This document shows positions 1 through 7,719 of a stretch of DNA of 64,000 nucleotides, piece after piece. The notes beneath the pieces are model-generated. The model worked only from the letters and a program-made list of their open reading frames with translations, searched no databases and had not been told where the DNA came from. The translations under genes and the position numbers were made by a program. Position 1 is the first letter of the stretch; each line of letters starts with the position of its first letter. The stretch lies in NCBI GenBank assembly GCA_040219735.1, contig JAVJRX010000050.1. One strand, written 5' to 3'. The DNA is from Coleofasciculus sp040219735 (GTDB lineage: Bacteria; Cyanobacteriota; Cyanobacteriia; Cyanobacteriales; Coleofasciculaceae).

Positions 1-139
1 ATTGAAGATTGTCCGCACTATTAACATTGGTAGGTAATGTCTCATCGGGGACAATTTGCCCTTGAGCAGAGCTAACTGAAATCAGAATGCAGTAGGGAAG
101 AGTTGTAAGTAACCAGAATGGATAGGGCTGTCTTTCCAT
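1..139 (-). CDS. Haemagglutinin-like secreted protein, N-terminus only (partial)
   Basis: Reading leftward from an ATG at 139 gives 46 residues before the window ends, so only the N-terminus is visible. It has a signal peptide: hydrophobic LLTTLPYCILISVSSA ending in an Ala cleavage region. The mature start, GQIVPDETLPTNVNS, is typical of cyanobacterial filamentous haemagglutinin-type (two-partner secretion, TpsA) proteins, whose mature chains begin with a QI-PD-TLP-N pattern just before the haemagglutination-activity domain. If so, the full protein would be a large secreted beta-helix adhesin exported by a TpsB porin. The family assignment rests on this short motif alone; the rest lies outside the window. 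Confidence 0.6.
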   Translation of the reverse strand, partial: MERQPYPFWLLTTLPYCILISVSSAQGQIVPDETLPTNVNSADNLQ

Positions 140-266
140 ATAAGCACATCAGGGGGCAATAGTAAGAGTATAACAACTCATACCCCCTTAAGGTTTGAAT
201 CTTCTCTGCTCCTTGAATATATGTATTCTCTAAACAGAGATTTATGAAATTTAAATAGTTATGTTA

Positions 267-461
267 TTAACACCACCAAAAGCCCCATATCCTACGACAC
301 ATATTGGGACTCGTCGCATCCTCTATCTGCTGTTGAGGACTCACAGGCTGGTCTTGCCTTATCCTATTTTCCATGCTGGCATTGGCAGAAACAGGAGCTA
401 CTCCAACTTGAGTAGAAAATGTTAAGCTGAGAGCGATCGCGGTAGATGCAACGAGTTTCAT
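267..461 (-). CDS. Small secreted protein with C-terminal Cys pair
   Basis: A 64-residue ORF. Residues 1-27 form a signal peptide (MKLVASTAIALSLTFS, then Ala-rich to VSANA), leaving a mature peptide of about 37 residues. The mature part is hydrophilic (Gln/Pro-rich) and ends in CRRIWGFWWC, an aromatic decapeptide bracketed by two cysteines that could form a disulfide loop. A GGAGAAAAG-like stretch lies just upstream of the ATG on the minus strand. I do not recognise a family. It could be a small periplasmic or secreted peptide; a chance ORF is unlikely given the clean signal peptide. Confidence 0.5.
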   Translation of the reverse strand: MKLVASTAIALSLTFSTQVGVAPVSANASMENRIRQDQPVSPQQQIEDATSPNMCRRIWGFWWC

Positions 462-1615
462 TATTCTTTTCTCCGAGTAGATGTACGAACCTGTGAGCTG
501 AGTGTTTCTTCACCTAGCCCTAAAGTTTTGAGAGATAAACTGCTCTTATCAGAGAGTTTTTCTTTAGTTGTTGATTTAACCTGTTAGTGGCACACCCGAT
601 TAGTAGAAGTTTGAGAGAAATCTTTTTTTGCCACTGCTCTATAATTAAACTATAGCAAGATAAAATTCCAGATCAATGATCTTTACCAAAGCTTCATTGA
701 GAGTTCATACCACCTTAATAAGTACATCTTATGCTTTAAGTTTTCTTCACAGAAGTTCCGGGTTAAGAGATACACCGAAGTTACTAGGTTTGAGTAAATT
801 AAACGTAATACACAAAACTGTAGATTATTCACTATGACTATAGTTGAACCGAAATACACTTGAAATACGTCCTAGGTTTAGTGGTGTTTAAGTGATGGCT
901 ATCAGTTGAATCAGGTTAAATTATTCGTTGATCCGGAGGGTGACTTTCTCTTTCCCTCAAAGTGGGTGCTATTGATTCTCTCTCTGGGAGTTGCCACAGT
1001 GAAACCCTGATGATAGAAGGGGTGACTTATATTCTCTCGTCAGAGTTTTTTAACAAAGCTAGTCTATGCTAAGAATTGTAATGTAAGATTTGCTTATGTT
1101 AAGAAGTGTGACTCAATAATTCGTAACATCAAAGTTACTATAGAGTTGTTCATATTCTTTAGCTTCACTTTCATAAAAGCTGGGTCGTCGGTAAGTATTT
1201 TTACTCGGTCTCCTAAAGATAGATCCCTTTTCCTGGCAGGTTGTTCCAGACATACCCTTCCTATCGGCGTAATGGGCAATTGCCACAAATCTTGCTTTAA
1301 GTCCGTTTTTGGCGTAAGTAAACTCAACCCCATCGTATTTATTGAGCGACAAGCTTACCTCGAACTTACACCCACCATTAAAAATCTCAATCGTGAAAAT
1401 TTGGTGAAAGGGAAATCAAGCCCTTCTCATCAAACAAGATGTTCCGCCATCTCAGGAGACGGTTTACCCAGTAAGCTTCTCTCTTAAATCGCTATAATCC
1501 AAATCTCGCAATAGTTTTAGCCGCATTGTAGTACTTATGTACTTTTGTAAGTCAGGTTAAAAAACTCTAATTTTTCTCAATTTTCCGTTTATGACAGACG
1601 TAGCAGGCTACGAAC
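462..1615. other. Long intergenic region, no confident gene
   Basis: About 1.15 kb, mostly AT-rich. Several short overlapping ORFs lie at 1094-1487 on both strands and none is convincing as an intact gene (see the possible remnant at 1094-1352). I see no tRNA, terminator or known riboswitch in this stretch. Confidence 0.4.
1094..1352 (-). pseudogene. Possible frameshifted small gene
   Basis: Two overlapping minus-strand frames each look protein-like over part of their length. One carries GDRVKILTDDPAF; the other continues after the same point with YESEAKEYEQLYS. Joining them at the shared DPAF codons by a one-base shift gives a smoother protein than either frame alone, as expected of a decayed or frameshifted gene of roughly 80 residues. 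I do not recognise the family, and there is no strong ribosome binding site. The alternative is chance coding-like sequence. Confidence 0.2.
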
Positions 1616-2620
1616 TTACACCGATGATCGAGAAACCTGAAGCGCTGTGTCGGGGAAGTCACTGAATAGTGCGTCAATTCCCAGGCGATAGAATTGCTGA
1701 TACTCCAATTCAGGATTACCTTGATAGTCTGGGGCGAGAAAAACCTCTTCATTGCGGAATGTCCAGCCATGAACCTGCAAACCCTGAGCATGAGCGTCAT
1801 CGAGTAACGAGGTGGGGGGTAACAAGTAACCATCCGCTCCTGTGGGTACAATCAGACGTTTGTTAATCCCGATCGCATCTGCATAATCAGCAATTTCCCT
1901 TAACCCCTGAGGCGTTACCAGATCTCGATACATCCGATTGCTATTGTCATGGTGTTGAGGATGAGCAATAAAATCGTAGGGTTGACCGATGTCATTCACT
2001 AACTGTACCAAGGATACATCAGTGATTTGCTTGAGCGCTTTCAAGTTCGCCGTTTCAAAGGATTGAATGAACACAGGAGAGTTGCGATCGCACCAACCGT
2101 ACTGGTTGAGGATTTCTACCAATGGTTCTTCTAGCGAGAGTCCGATCGCGTTAAAGTAGGTGGGATGCTTAGTTTCTGGATAAATGCCAATCCTGTGTCC
2201 AGTTGCAGCATTTTGGCGTTGGAGGAGTTCCAGAATTTCTACCAGAGTAGGAATATCAAACAAGCCATCAAATTCTGTCGAACGCAGGTGAGGTAATCGT
2301 TCTTTGACTCCTAGGGTTTTTAGTTCAGCGAGAGTAAAGTCTTCAGTAAACCAACCGCTGATAGTTTGCCCATCAATCATTTTAGTGGTTTGGCGATCGC
2401 GAAATTCTGGACGAATCGCCACATCTGTGGTATTTGAGATTTCATTCTCGTGACGCGCTACCAATACCCCATCCTGTGTCATCACCAAATCGGGTTCAAT
2501 GTAATCCGCCCCCATCTGAATCGCTAATTCATAAGCAGCGAGGGTATGTTCGGGACGATAGCCACTTGCGCCTCGGTGAGCAATCACCAAAGGACGGGAA
2601 ATTTTGTCACGCGATCGCAT
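1616..2620 (-). CDS. Glycerophosphodiester phosphodiesterase
   Basis: Hydrolyses glycerophosphodiesters (deacylated phospholipids) to glycerol-3-phosphate and an alcohol. The GDPD TIM-barrel signature is complete: VIAHRGASGYRPEHT near the N-terminus (catalytic His-Arg and Glu), EPDLVMTQDGVLVARHE (metal-binding Glu/Asp and second catalytic His), and IYPETKHP mid-protein. The C-terminal barrel segment (LQVHGWTFRNE) is present. I chose the ATG at 2620 (334 residues), which places the HRGAS motif about 13 residues in. A longer reading from a TTG at 2704 would overlap the upstream SDR gene by 34 bp and add an unconserved-looking leader. There is no evident signal peptide from the ATG, so it is probably cytoplasmic. 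It lies just downstream of the SDR gene on the same strand and may be co-transcribed. Confidence 0.9.
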   Translation of the reverse strand: MRSRDKISRPLVIAHRGASGYRPEHTLAAYELAIQMGADYIEPDLVMTQDGVLVARHENEISNTTDVAIRPEFRDRQTTKMIDGQTISGWFTEDFTLAELKTLGVKERLPHLRSTEFDGLFDIPTLVEILELLQRQNAATGHRIGIYPETKHPTYFNAIGLSLEEPLVEILNQYGWCDRNSPVFIQSFETANLKALKQITDVSLVQLVNDIGQPYDFIAHPQHHDNSNRMYRDLVTPQGLREIADYADAIGINKRLIVPTGADGYLLPPTSLLDDAHAQGLQVHGWTFRNEEVFLAPDYQGNPELEYQQFYRLGIDALFSDFPDTALQVSRSSV

Positions 2621-2670
2621 CCTTATATTATGTCCGTTATTGTATGGATTATCCCCTGACTCAACAGAGC

Positions 2671-3336
2671 TTACCAAGGAAGTACTTCCCCCTTCGCGTG
2701 CCAAAACGTGCCAGAATTTTCCAAGTTGAGCTGATCAATTCGGGCTAAAAGTCCCTGAACTGCTTCCTGGGGAGGAATGCCACTCTGATCGGTCATATCT
2801 GTACTAACCATACCCGGATGGAGGATAGCCACAGCAATTTGACGAGGTTTTAAATCAATCGACAGGGATTTACCCGCCATGGATAGTGCGACTTTAGACA
2901 TGCGGTAGCCGTAAGCATTACCAGAGGTGTTGTCTTCAATAGAACCCATGCGGCTAGTCATGATGGCAATCTTAGCACCTGCACCCAAATGGGGGAGTAA
3001 AGCTTGGGTTACCCGCAAAGCGCCCAACGCATTCACCTCAAATTGTTCCCGAATGGTATCAAAGTTAAGTTGGGGGAGGGTATTTTTCCGCCAAATTCCG
3101 GCATTGTTAATCAATACATCTATAGGAGTATCCTTTAAACGTGCCGCTAAGTCACCAACGGACTGATCTGAGGTGATGTCAATCCCCCTCTCCACCTGAA
3201 TTCCTAAGCTGTCGAGAGCTTCAGACGTTTGGCGACAAACCGCGATCGCCGTTTCTCCTCGTTCGGTTAGCTGTCGGCAAAACTCTAAGCCGATACCTCG
3301 GTTCGCACCTGTCACTAAATAAGTCGCCATATTCAC
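2671..3336 (-). CDS. Short-chain dehydrogenase/reductase (SDR)
   Basis: A 221-residue classical SDR. The N-terminal Rossmann motif TGANRGIGLEF binds NAD(P)H. NNAG follows in the usual place (VLINNAGIW), then a catalytic Ser in MTSRMGS and the YxxxK pair in YGYRMSKVAL. HPGMVSTDM is the typical post-catalytic segment. Overall it resembles the C-factor (CsgA-like) subgroup of SDRs. The substrate is unknown. Translation may start at Met-1 or Met-3. The gene stops 50 bp before the chosen start of the glycerophosphodiesterase gene, consistent with a two-gene transcript. Confidence 0.85.
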   Translation of the reverse strand: MNMATYLVTGANRGIGLEFCRQLTERGETAIAVCRQTSEALDSLGIQVERGIDITSDQSVGDLAARLKDTPIDVLINNAGIWRKNTLPQLNFDTIREQFEVNALGALRVTQALLPHLGAGAKIAIMTSRMGSIEDNTSGNAYGYRMSKVALSMAGKSLSIDLKPRQIAVAILHPGMVSTDMTDQSGIPPQEAVQGLLARIDQLNLENSGTFWHAKGEVLPW

Positions 3337-3378
3337 CCATAAATTTCATCCCTACGCTATTGTGCCAGATATTGGATT

Positions 3379-3485
3379 GAAGTTCCCCCGGTGCAGATGT
3401 ACTATATGCAGCATGAAGCCCCACTCCGTCATAGTTTTAGCAATTGATCCTCCTCTATTTCTACCCATGTATATTTAGGATTTTC
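3379..3485 (+). repeat. Dispersed ~107-bp repeat, family A, copy 1
   Basis: Begins near TTCCCCCGGTGCAGATGTAC and ends near CCCATGTATATTTAGGATTT. It is clearly related, in the same orientation, to 10325-10432 and more distantly to 16405-16510. All three share GTTTTAGC-AA, a pyrimidine-rich centre and the ACCCAT-TATATTTA-GATTTTC end. It does not encode protein. Confidence 0.7.
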
Positions 3486-3677
3486 GGGTTTTCCGTACTG
3501 CTCCCGTTAGATTTTATAGAGAAGCCGAAGTAAGCGTCTACAACCGCCCTCTTGAGAATAATATTCTTACTTAGTGAAAATCGAAATATTTCATAAAGTT
3601 ATTTAGTATCTTTAACTATCCATGGTTTAATTGAATGGTTTTGAGTTTTTTAAATTAATAATCTTAAAAGACAAATC

Positions 3678-3834
3678 ATGGCAACTAATCTAGAAAATTT
3701 TAAGTCTCCTCGATTTACGGGTGAAGTTATTCAAGCAGATATTGAATTTTTTGATTCCCTACAAAAAATCGATCGCTTTGCGGCTAACAATGGCTGAGAA
3801 ATTTTTGTCACCCAGTCAGTCCGTCAACAAGGTG
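3678..3834 (+). pseudogene. Broken M15 peptidase-like gene remnant
   Basis: An ATG at 3678 opens 39 codons and runs into a TGA at 3795. The same frame then continues sensibly (EIFVTQSVRQQG) until a small element begins at 3835. The joined reading, with LQKIDRFAANNG before the stop, resembles the start of a VanY/M15-type D-Ala-D-Ala carboxypeptidase domain, which has a conserved VTQS-R-QG segment ahead of its metal-binding residues. The catalytic part is absent. I infer a gene inactivated by a nonsense change and truncated by the insertion. The family assignment is from motif memory and is moderate at best. Confidence 0.45.
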
Positions 3835-3966
3835 GGCTCTCCCGTACTTGTGGTGGAAAAGCCTATATTAGTGATAGCTTCCCTAAAAACATTGTTTTGA
3901 AAGTCTTGCCCCACAAAGTTTCCAAGAATAATCAGGTTTGCTTATCACCCTAGGTACGGGAGAGCC
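3835..3966. mobile_element. 132-bp MITE-like element with inverted ends
   Basis: The left end GGCTCTCCCGTACTTGTGG is matched by the inverted right end GTACGGGAGAGCC at 3954-3966, giving about 12-13 bp terminal inverted repeats around a 132-bp interval with no transposase. The first 35 bp are identical to 24437-24471 elsewhere in the window. This is the pattern of a non-autonomous derivative of an insertion sequence. No clear target duplication was seen. It interrupts the peptidase-like remnant. Confidence 0.55.
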
Positions 3967-4113
3967 TTAATGTAGTTTAGTCTGTTTCTAGCAAGCTACT
4001 TAATTTGATCAAGAATAGAGAGATTGATTGACTTAAAGAACTGTGAATAACTGAACGACTTGCCCTAGGGCAAAGCTAGAGTGGATAATTGAGCAAGTTA
4101 ATTAAATGCAGTT

Positions 4114-4728
4114 ATGATGAATCCGCTAAATCATCCGATTCTAGAGCAAAGTTTCGCTATCATTGACCAAGAAATTGGTAAACATAAATTTACACCTGAT
4201 GAATATGCTATTGTCCGGCGGGTGATTCATAGTACGGCGGATTTTGAATTTGCTAAACTAATTCATTTTAGTCCAGAGGCAATTGCATCCGGAATTACAG
4301 CTATCCAAAATAAAGCCCCGATTATTACTGATGTGGGTATGGTTAAACAGGGAATTACTGGAATGGTGGGCAAAACCTTCAGGAATCCGGTAATGGCTGC
4401 GGTTGAACAAGCATCTGTGGCGCTTCCTGGTAAGACTCGCACGGAAACGGGTTTATTAAGTTGTTATTGTCAGTTTCCTGAAGCCATTTATATCTTTGGT
4501 AATGCACCGACTGCACTTTTAGCATTATGTGCTGAGTTACAACAATCTTCAGTAAAACCAGCTTTAGTTATTGGCGCACCTGTAGGATTTATTTCTGTCG
4601 TGGAAGCAAAAGAGGCTTTAACAAAAACTCTAGTTCCGCAAATTCGGATTAATGGGCGCAAGGGGGGTTCCCCTGTCGCGGCGGCGATTCTTAATGCTTT
4701 AATTGTTTTAGCCTGGGAAAATTCGTGA
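4114..4728 (+). CDS. cobH: Precorrin-8X methylmutase
   Basis: Catalyses the C-11 to C-12 methyl migration that converts precorrin-8X (or its cobalt form, as CbiC) to hydrogenobyrinate or cobyrinate in corrin synthesis. The 204-residue length is normal. The family signature RRVIHSTADFEF around residue 40 contains the catalytic histidine. TDVGMVKQGI, GNAPTALLALCAEL, VIGAPVGFISVVEAKE and the closing GRKGGSPVAAAILNAL are all characteristic. Two adjacent ATGs open the frame. It is followed after 127 bp by cobL, the preceding step of the same pathway, so the pair forms a cobalamin locus. No cobalamin riboswitch was recognised upstream. Confidence 0.93.
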   Translation: MMNPLNHPILEQSFAIIDQEIGKHKFTPDEYAIVRRVIHSTADFEFAKLIHFSPEAIASGITAIQNKAPIITDVGMVKQGITGMVGKTFRNPVMAAVEQASVALPGKTRTETGLLSCYCQFPEAIYIFGNAPTALLALCAELQQSSVKPALVIGAPVGFISVVEAKEALTKTLVPQIRINGRKGGSPVAAAILNALIVLAWENS

Positions 4729-4778
4729 ACTTAACTCTTGTTTACCCTACATGAAATATTAATAACTGACTTAAGGCT

Positions 4779-4795
4779 GGTGGGCAGTGCCCACC
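4779..4795. repeat. Short palindrome between cobH and cobL
   Basis: GGTGGGCA-G-TGCCCACC: perfect 8-bp arms around one base, followed by CTACA. The flanking phrases CCCTACAT-AAATATTAATAAC at 4745 and 4795 form a direct repeat around it. The same GTGGG/CCCAC palindrome type recurs at 10914-10938, so this is a dispersed repeat rather than a dedicated terminator. Confidence 0.55.
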
Positions 4796-4855
4796 CTACA
4801 TAAAATATTAATAACAAATGACGTAGCTTGCTTCTCAAGGAAGCGAGTATGACAA

Positions 4856-6133
4856 ATGACTAATGACATTCATGTAGTCGGAATCGGTTTAGATGGTGCG
4901 GCGGGACTCACAGAATCCGTGCGACAATTAGTAGAACGGGCGACTCTGTTAGTAGGGAGCGATCGCGTCCTAAGTTACTTCCCTGGTCATCCCGCACCCC
5001 GCTTGGTTTTGGGCGATTTGACGCAGGTGATCCGTGAGATTCGTCGTCAGTTGGCAAAGAATGACCAAAATTGCTGTATCATTGTGTTAGTAAGTGGCGA
5101 TCCCTTGTTTTTTGGCTTGGGACGTTTATTATTAGCCGAATTGCCACGAGAAAACCTCACCTTTCATCCCCATGTCAGTGCGGTACAATTAGCATTTAGT
5201 CGGGTTAAAGTCCCTTGGCAAGATGCGGTGACGATTAGTAGTCACGGGCGTTCTTTAGAAAGGTTAACCCAAGCGCTACAACAGGGGACGGAAAAAATTG
5301 CCGTGCTTACGGATAAAATAAATACGCCGAGTGCGATCGCAAACCTGTTATTTGATCTGGATTTACCTGGTGATTACCAGTTTTGGTTGTGTGAAAACTT
5401 AGGTGGAACCGATGAACGAGTGAGGTGTTTACCTGTGGATGCGGTACACTTAGAAGCGATCGCGCCTCTGAATGTCGTGATTCTCCTGCGTCACCCTGAA
5501 CCCAGTGATACTCCCCTAGATGTCGCCACATTAGCCATTTTAGGGTTATCGGATCACAGCTTTGCCAGTTTTCGCGATCGCCCGGGTTTAATGACGAAGC
5601 GGGAAATCCGTACCCTGATTTTAGCAGAACTATCCCTACAACCGGAACAAATTATCTGGGATATTGGTGCAGGAACAGGTTCAGTGTCTATTGAAATTGC
5701 CCGATTATCGCCGACGTCTCAAGTCTATGCTATCGAAAAAACGGCGATGGGAACGGCTTTAATTGAACAAAATTGCCGTCGTTTACAGGTTACGAATGTT
5801 ACCTCGATCTATGGTACAGCACCGGATATTTTGTCACAGCTACCCACACCCCAGCGTGTTTTTATTGGCGGAAGTGGAGGAAACTTGTTAGCGATTTTAG
5901 ATCGCACGCAGGGGCAACTCGTGGATAATGGAATAGTCGTGTTAGCCTTGGCAACCTTAGAACATCTAAATCAGGCAGTCAATTGGTTGAGCGATCGCGG
6001 TTGGACATATCGATTGTTACAGGTTCAGCTTTCCCGTTCCATTCCCGTCGCTCAACTCACCCGTTTTACCCCCCTGAATCCGGTGACGATTGTTAGAGCC
6101 ATCCGACCGGATACAATAGGGTTTGCTGAATAA
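4856..6133 (+). CDS. cobL: Precorrin-6Y C5,15-methyltransferase (decarboxylating), CbiE-CbiT fusion
   Basis: A 425-residue fusion that methylates C-5 and C-15 of the corrin precursor and decarboxylates the C-12 acetate. The N-terminal half (about 1-205) is a CbiE tetrapyrrole methylase: VVGIGLDGAAGLT at the start, LVGSDRVL, and LVSGDPLFFGLG, the SAM-binding loop of this superfamily. The C-terminal half (about 235-420) is CbiT: MTKREIRTLILAELSLQP, then the class I methyltransferase motif WDIGAGTGSVSIEIA, and FIGGSGG. The ATG at 4856 has an AAGGA about a dozen bases upstream. An out-of-frame ATG just before it terminates at once. It pairs with cobH upstream. Confidence 0.93.
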   Translation: MTNDIHVVGIGLDGAAGLTESVRQLVERATLLVGSDRVLSYFPGHPAPRLVLGDLTQVIREIRRQLAKNDQNCCIIVLVSGDPLFFGLGRLLLAELPRENLTFHPHVSAVQLAFSRVKVPWQDAVTISSHGRSLERLTQALQQGTEKIAVLTDKINTPSAIANLLFDLDLPGDYQFWLCENLGGTDERVRCLPVDAVHLEAIAPLNVVILLRHPEPSDTPLDVATLAILGLSDHSFASFRDRPGLMTKREIRTLILAELSLQPEQIIWDIGAGTGSVSIEIARLSPTSQVYAIEKTAMGTALIEQNCRRLQVTNVTSIYGTAPDILSQLPTPQRVFIGGSGGNLLAILDRTQGQLVDNGIVVLALATLEHLNQAVNWLSDRGWTYRLLQVQLSRSIPVAQLTRFTPLNPVTIVRAIRPDTIGFAE

Positions 6134-6154
6134 GTATTGTGGTGGGGGTAGAGA

Positions 6155-6184
6155 GCAGGGGAAGCAGGGGAAGCAGGGGAAGCA
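6155..6184. repeat. Short tandem repeat, 9-bp unit
   Basis: Three and a half head-to-tail copies of a GGGGAAGCA-type 9-mer lie directly after cobL. The complementary theme (CTGCTCCCC) recurs at about 7430-7460 and 11092-11115, so it is a dispersed purine/pyrimidine-asymmetric repeat. The rest of 6185-6330 is G- or C-rich low complexity without a gene. Confidence 0.6.
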
Positions 6185-6433
6185 TAACAATAATCCCTCT
6201 TGCTCCCCTCTCCCTATTCCCCCCATGCAACAGAAGCGAAACATCCTCTGGCTTCCCCCTTTTGAAGGGGACGGGAGGGGGATCTATAAGGGGGGTTAGG
6301 GGGGATGGAGAGGGGCTGGGGGTGAGGACTGTATATTAAAATGGGTTACTAACAACTGAACCACAAAACTCGCCCGGATTCCTAAGTCGTAGATTATGTA
6401 GAGATGTGCCATGCTACGTCTGTAATCAGTCAC

Positions 6434-6955
6434 ATGAAGCAAGTTACAGTTTATCTCAACCACGGAAAACACTGTACCGGAAGCTCCGATAACGGCAAAG
6501 CGACCACGGAGAACTATACCTTGTATCCCGGTGATATGTGTATTGTTGATCCCGCCCATTCAAACAAACACAAATATAGAGGTAGAATTGGCAGACTGGA
6601 TGGAACACAACGAAAAGGAATTCCCCGACTCTGTTTCACCGACAAAAAAGGGGGTTATGGTTACATTAATCCCGTTGATCTCTCCCCTCTCCCCGCCAAT
6701 TTACCTGCTATAACCAGCATTAAATCATCATCCCAAAAACCCCATCCCACCTTTCCGGTAGACTTACCGCCAAAACTTCCTGGCGATAAAGATAGTCTAC
6801 AACGCGCCATCTGTCTTTTGGGAAATCGCACTAAATCGGAACTCAAACCCAAGCATCAAACCGAATTAAGAGAACTCATTGGCACCTATCCCAACCCCCA
6901 GAGAGCCGCCGATTGGAAGAAAGGGTTAAAACAAGTGGTTAAACAGTCCGATTAA
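6434..6955 (+). CDS. Hypothetical protein, unknown function
   Basis: A 173-residue soluble protein from the ATG at 6434. I prefer this to the upstream ATG at 6404, which lies inside a dispersed GTGCCATG-type repeat (compare 40859 and 19792). The N-terminal part has Gly/Lys/Tyr-rich beta-like segments (YPGDMCIVDPAHSNKHKYRGRIGRL, in two halves), suggesting an SH3-like small barrel. The middle is Pro/Ser-rich and probably disordered. The C-terminal 50 residues look helical (ELKPKHQTELRELIG). No signal peptide or membrane segment. I do not recognise the family. It stands alone between low-complexity DNA and a PEP-mutase remnant. Confidence 0.5.
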   Translation: MKQVTVYLNHGKHCTGSSDNGKATTENYTLYPGDMCIVDPAHSNKHKYRGRIGRLDGTQRKGIPRLCFTDKKGGYGYINPVDLSPLPANLPAITSIKSSSQKPHPTFPVDLPPKLPGDKDSLQRAICLLGNRTKSELKPKHQTELRELIGTYPNPQRAADWKKGLKQVVKQSD

Positions 6956-7041
6956 ATCAAGTAACCCCCTTTTGTCACGGCGATTAAAATCGCTGCTACA
7001 CTTGCCTTTCGTCCGCTTGACAAGGACTGGGTTATAAAGGG

Positions 7042-7358
7042 AGTAGTGCGATCGCGCCAGCACTTCCCGATGTGCCTCTGTTTGCCAATATGATAGAAGG
7101 GGGAAAAACTCCTGTGCTATCGGGGCAACAACTGCAAGAATTAGGCTTAAAAATCGTCGTCTATCCCCTCTCTGGCTTATTTGCAGCGACAAAGCCATGA
7201 TGGATTGTTTGAGTCATTTGCGCCAAAAGGGGACTACCGCAGGCTTCACCAATCTCGTCTCCTTAAGAGAATTTGAGCAGCTTATTGACGTACCTCACTA
7301 TCGCCAACTCGAACAGCAGTTCACAGTGTCAGAAGCATCACCACCGGGGGAAGCGTGA
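7042..7358 (+). pseudogene. Remnant of isocitrate lyase/PEP mutase family gene
   Basis: Two consecutive frames encode the C-terminal part of a PEP mutase/isocitrate lyase superfamily enzyme. The first reads IAPALPDVPLFANMIEGGKT and then LGLKIVVYPLSGLFAATK before a TGA at about 7198. The second, shifted by one base, continues with AMMDCLSHLRQKGTTAGF and ends at 7358. Joined, they match the end of carboxyvinyl-carboxyphosphonate phosphorylmutase-like proteins. The N-terminal half with the catalytic metal site is missing: the frame is closed by a stop at 7018. Both a truncation and a frameshift are therefore present, and the gene is dead. Confidence 0.7.
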
Positions 7359-7719
7359 GGGTGATGGGGAAGTTAATTCAACATTACTTGGTCAGGCGGG
7401 ACGCAATACTGCTCGGATAAGCTTCTCCCTCTGCTCCCCCTGCTCCCCCTGCTCCCCCAGCTTCTCTGATTGATCCGGTTGACCAATAGAACAAACTAAG
7501 TATAGATGGGTAGAAAGGGACGCCTTCTTCAGACCTTAATCTAAATTCCCTGAAATCCCCTGTAGACGGCAACTACACCCAACTATTACGGTTCTGCCCA
7601 CTGATGGAGTAAATCATACAGAGGTAGAGTGTTAGTGTAACGTACATAAAAATTTACAAAAATGGTGATTAGTATATCACTTCACCACGTCATAAACCCT
7701 TCGGTAAAGGAAACCCATC

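Noticed and set aside
1146..1487. 113-codon plus-strand ORF
   Set aside because: Opposes a possible minus-strand remnant, has unlikely composition and no ribosome binding site.
3954..4113. Possible cobalamin riboswitch before cobH
   Set aside because: No recognisable B12-box (GCCACTG) or associated stems were found upstream of cobH.
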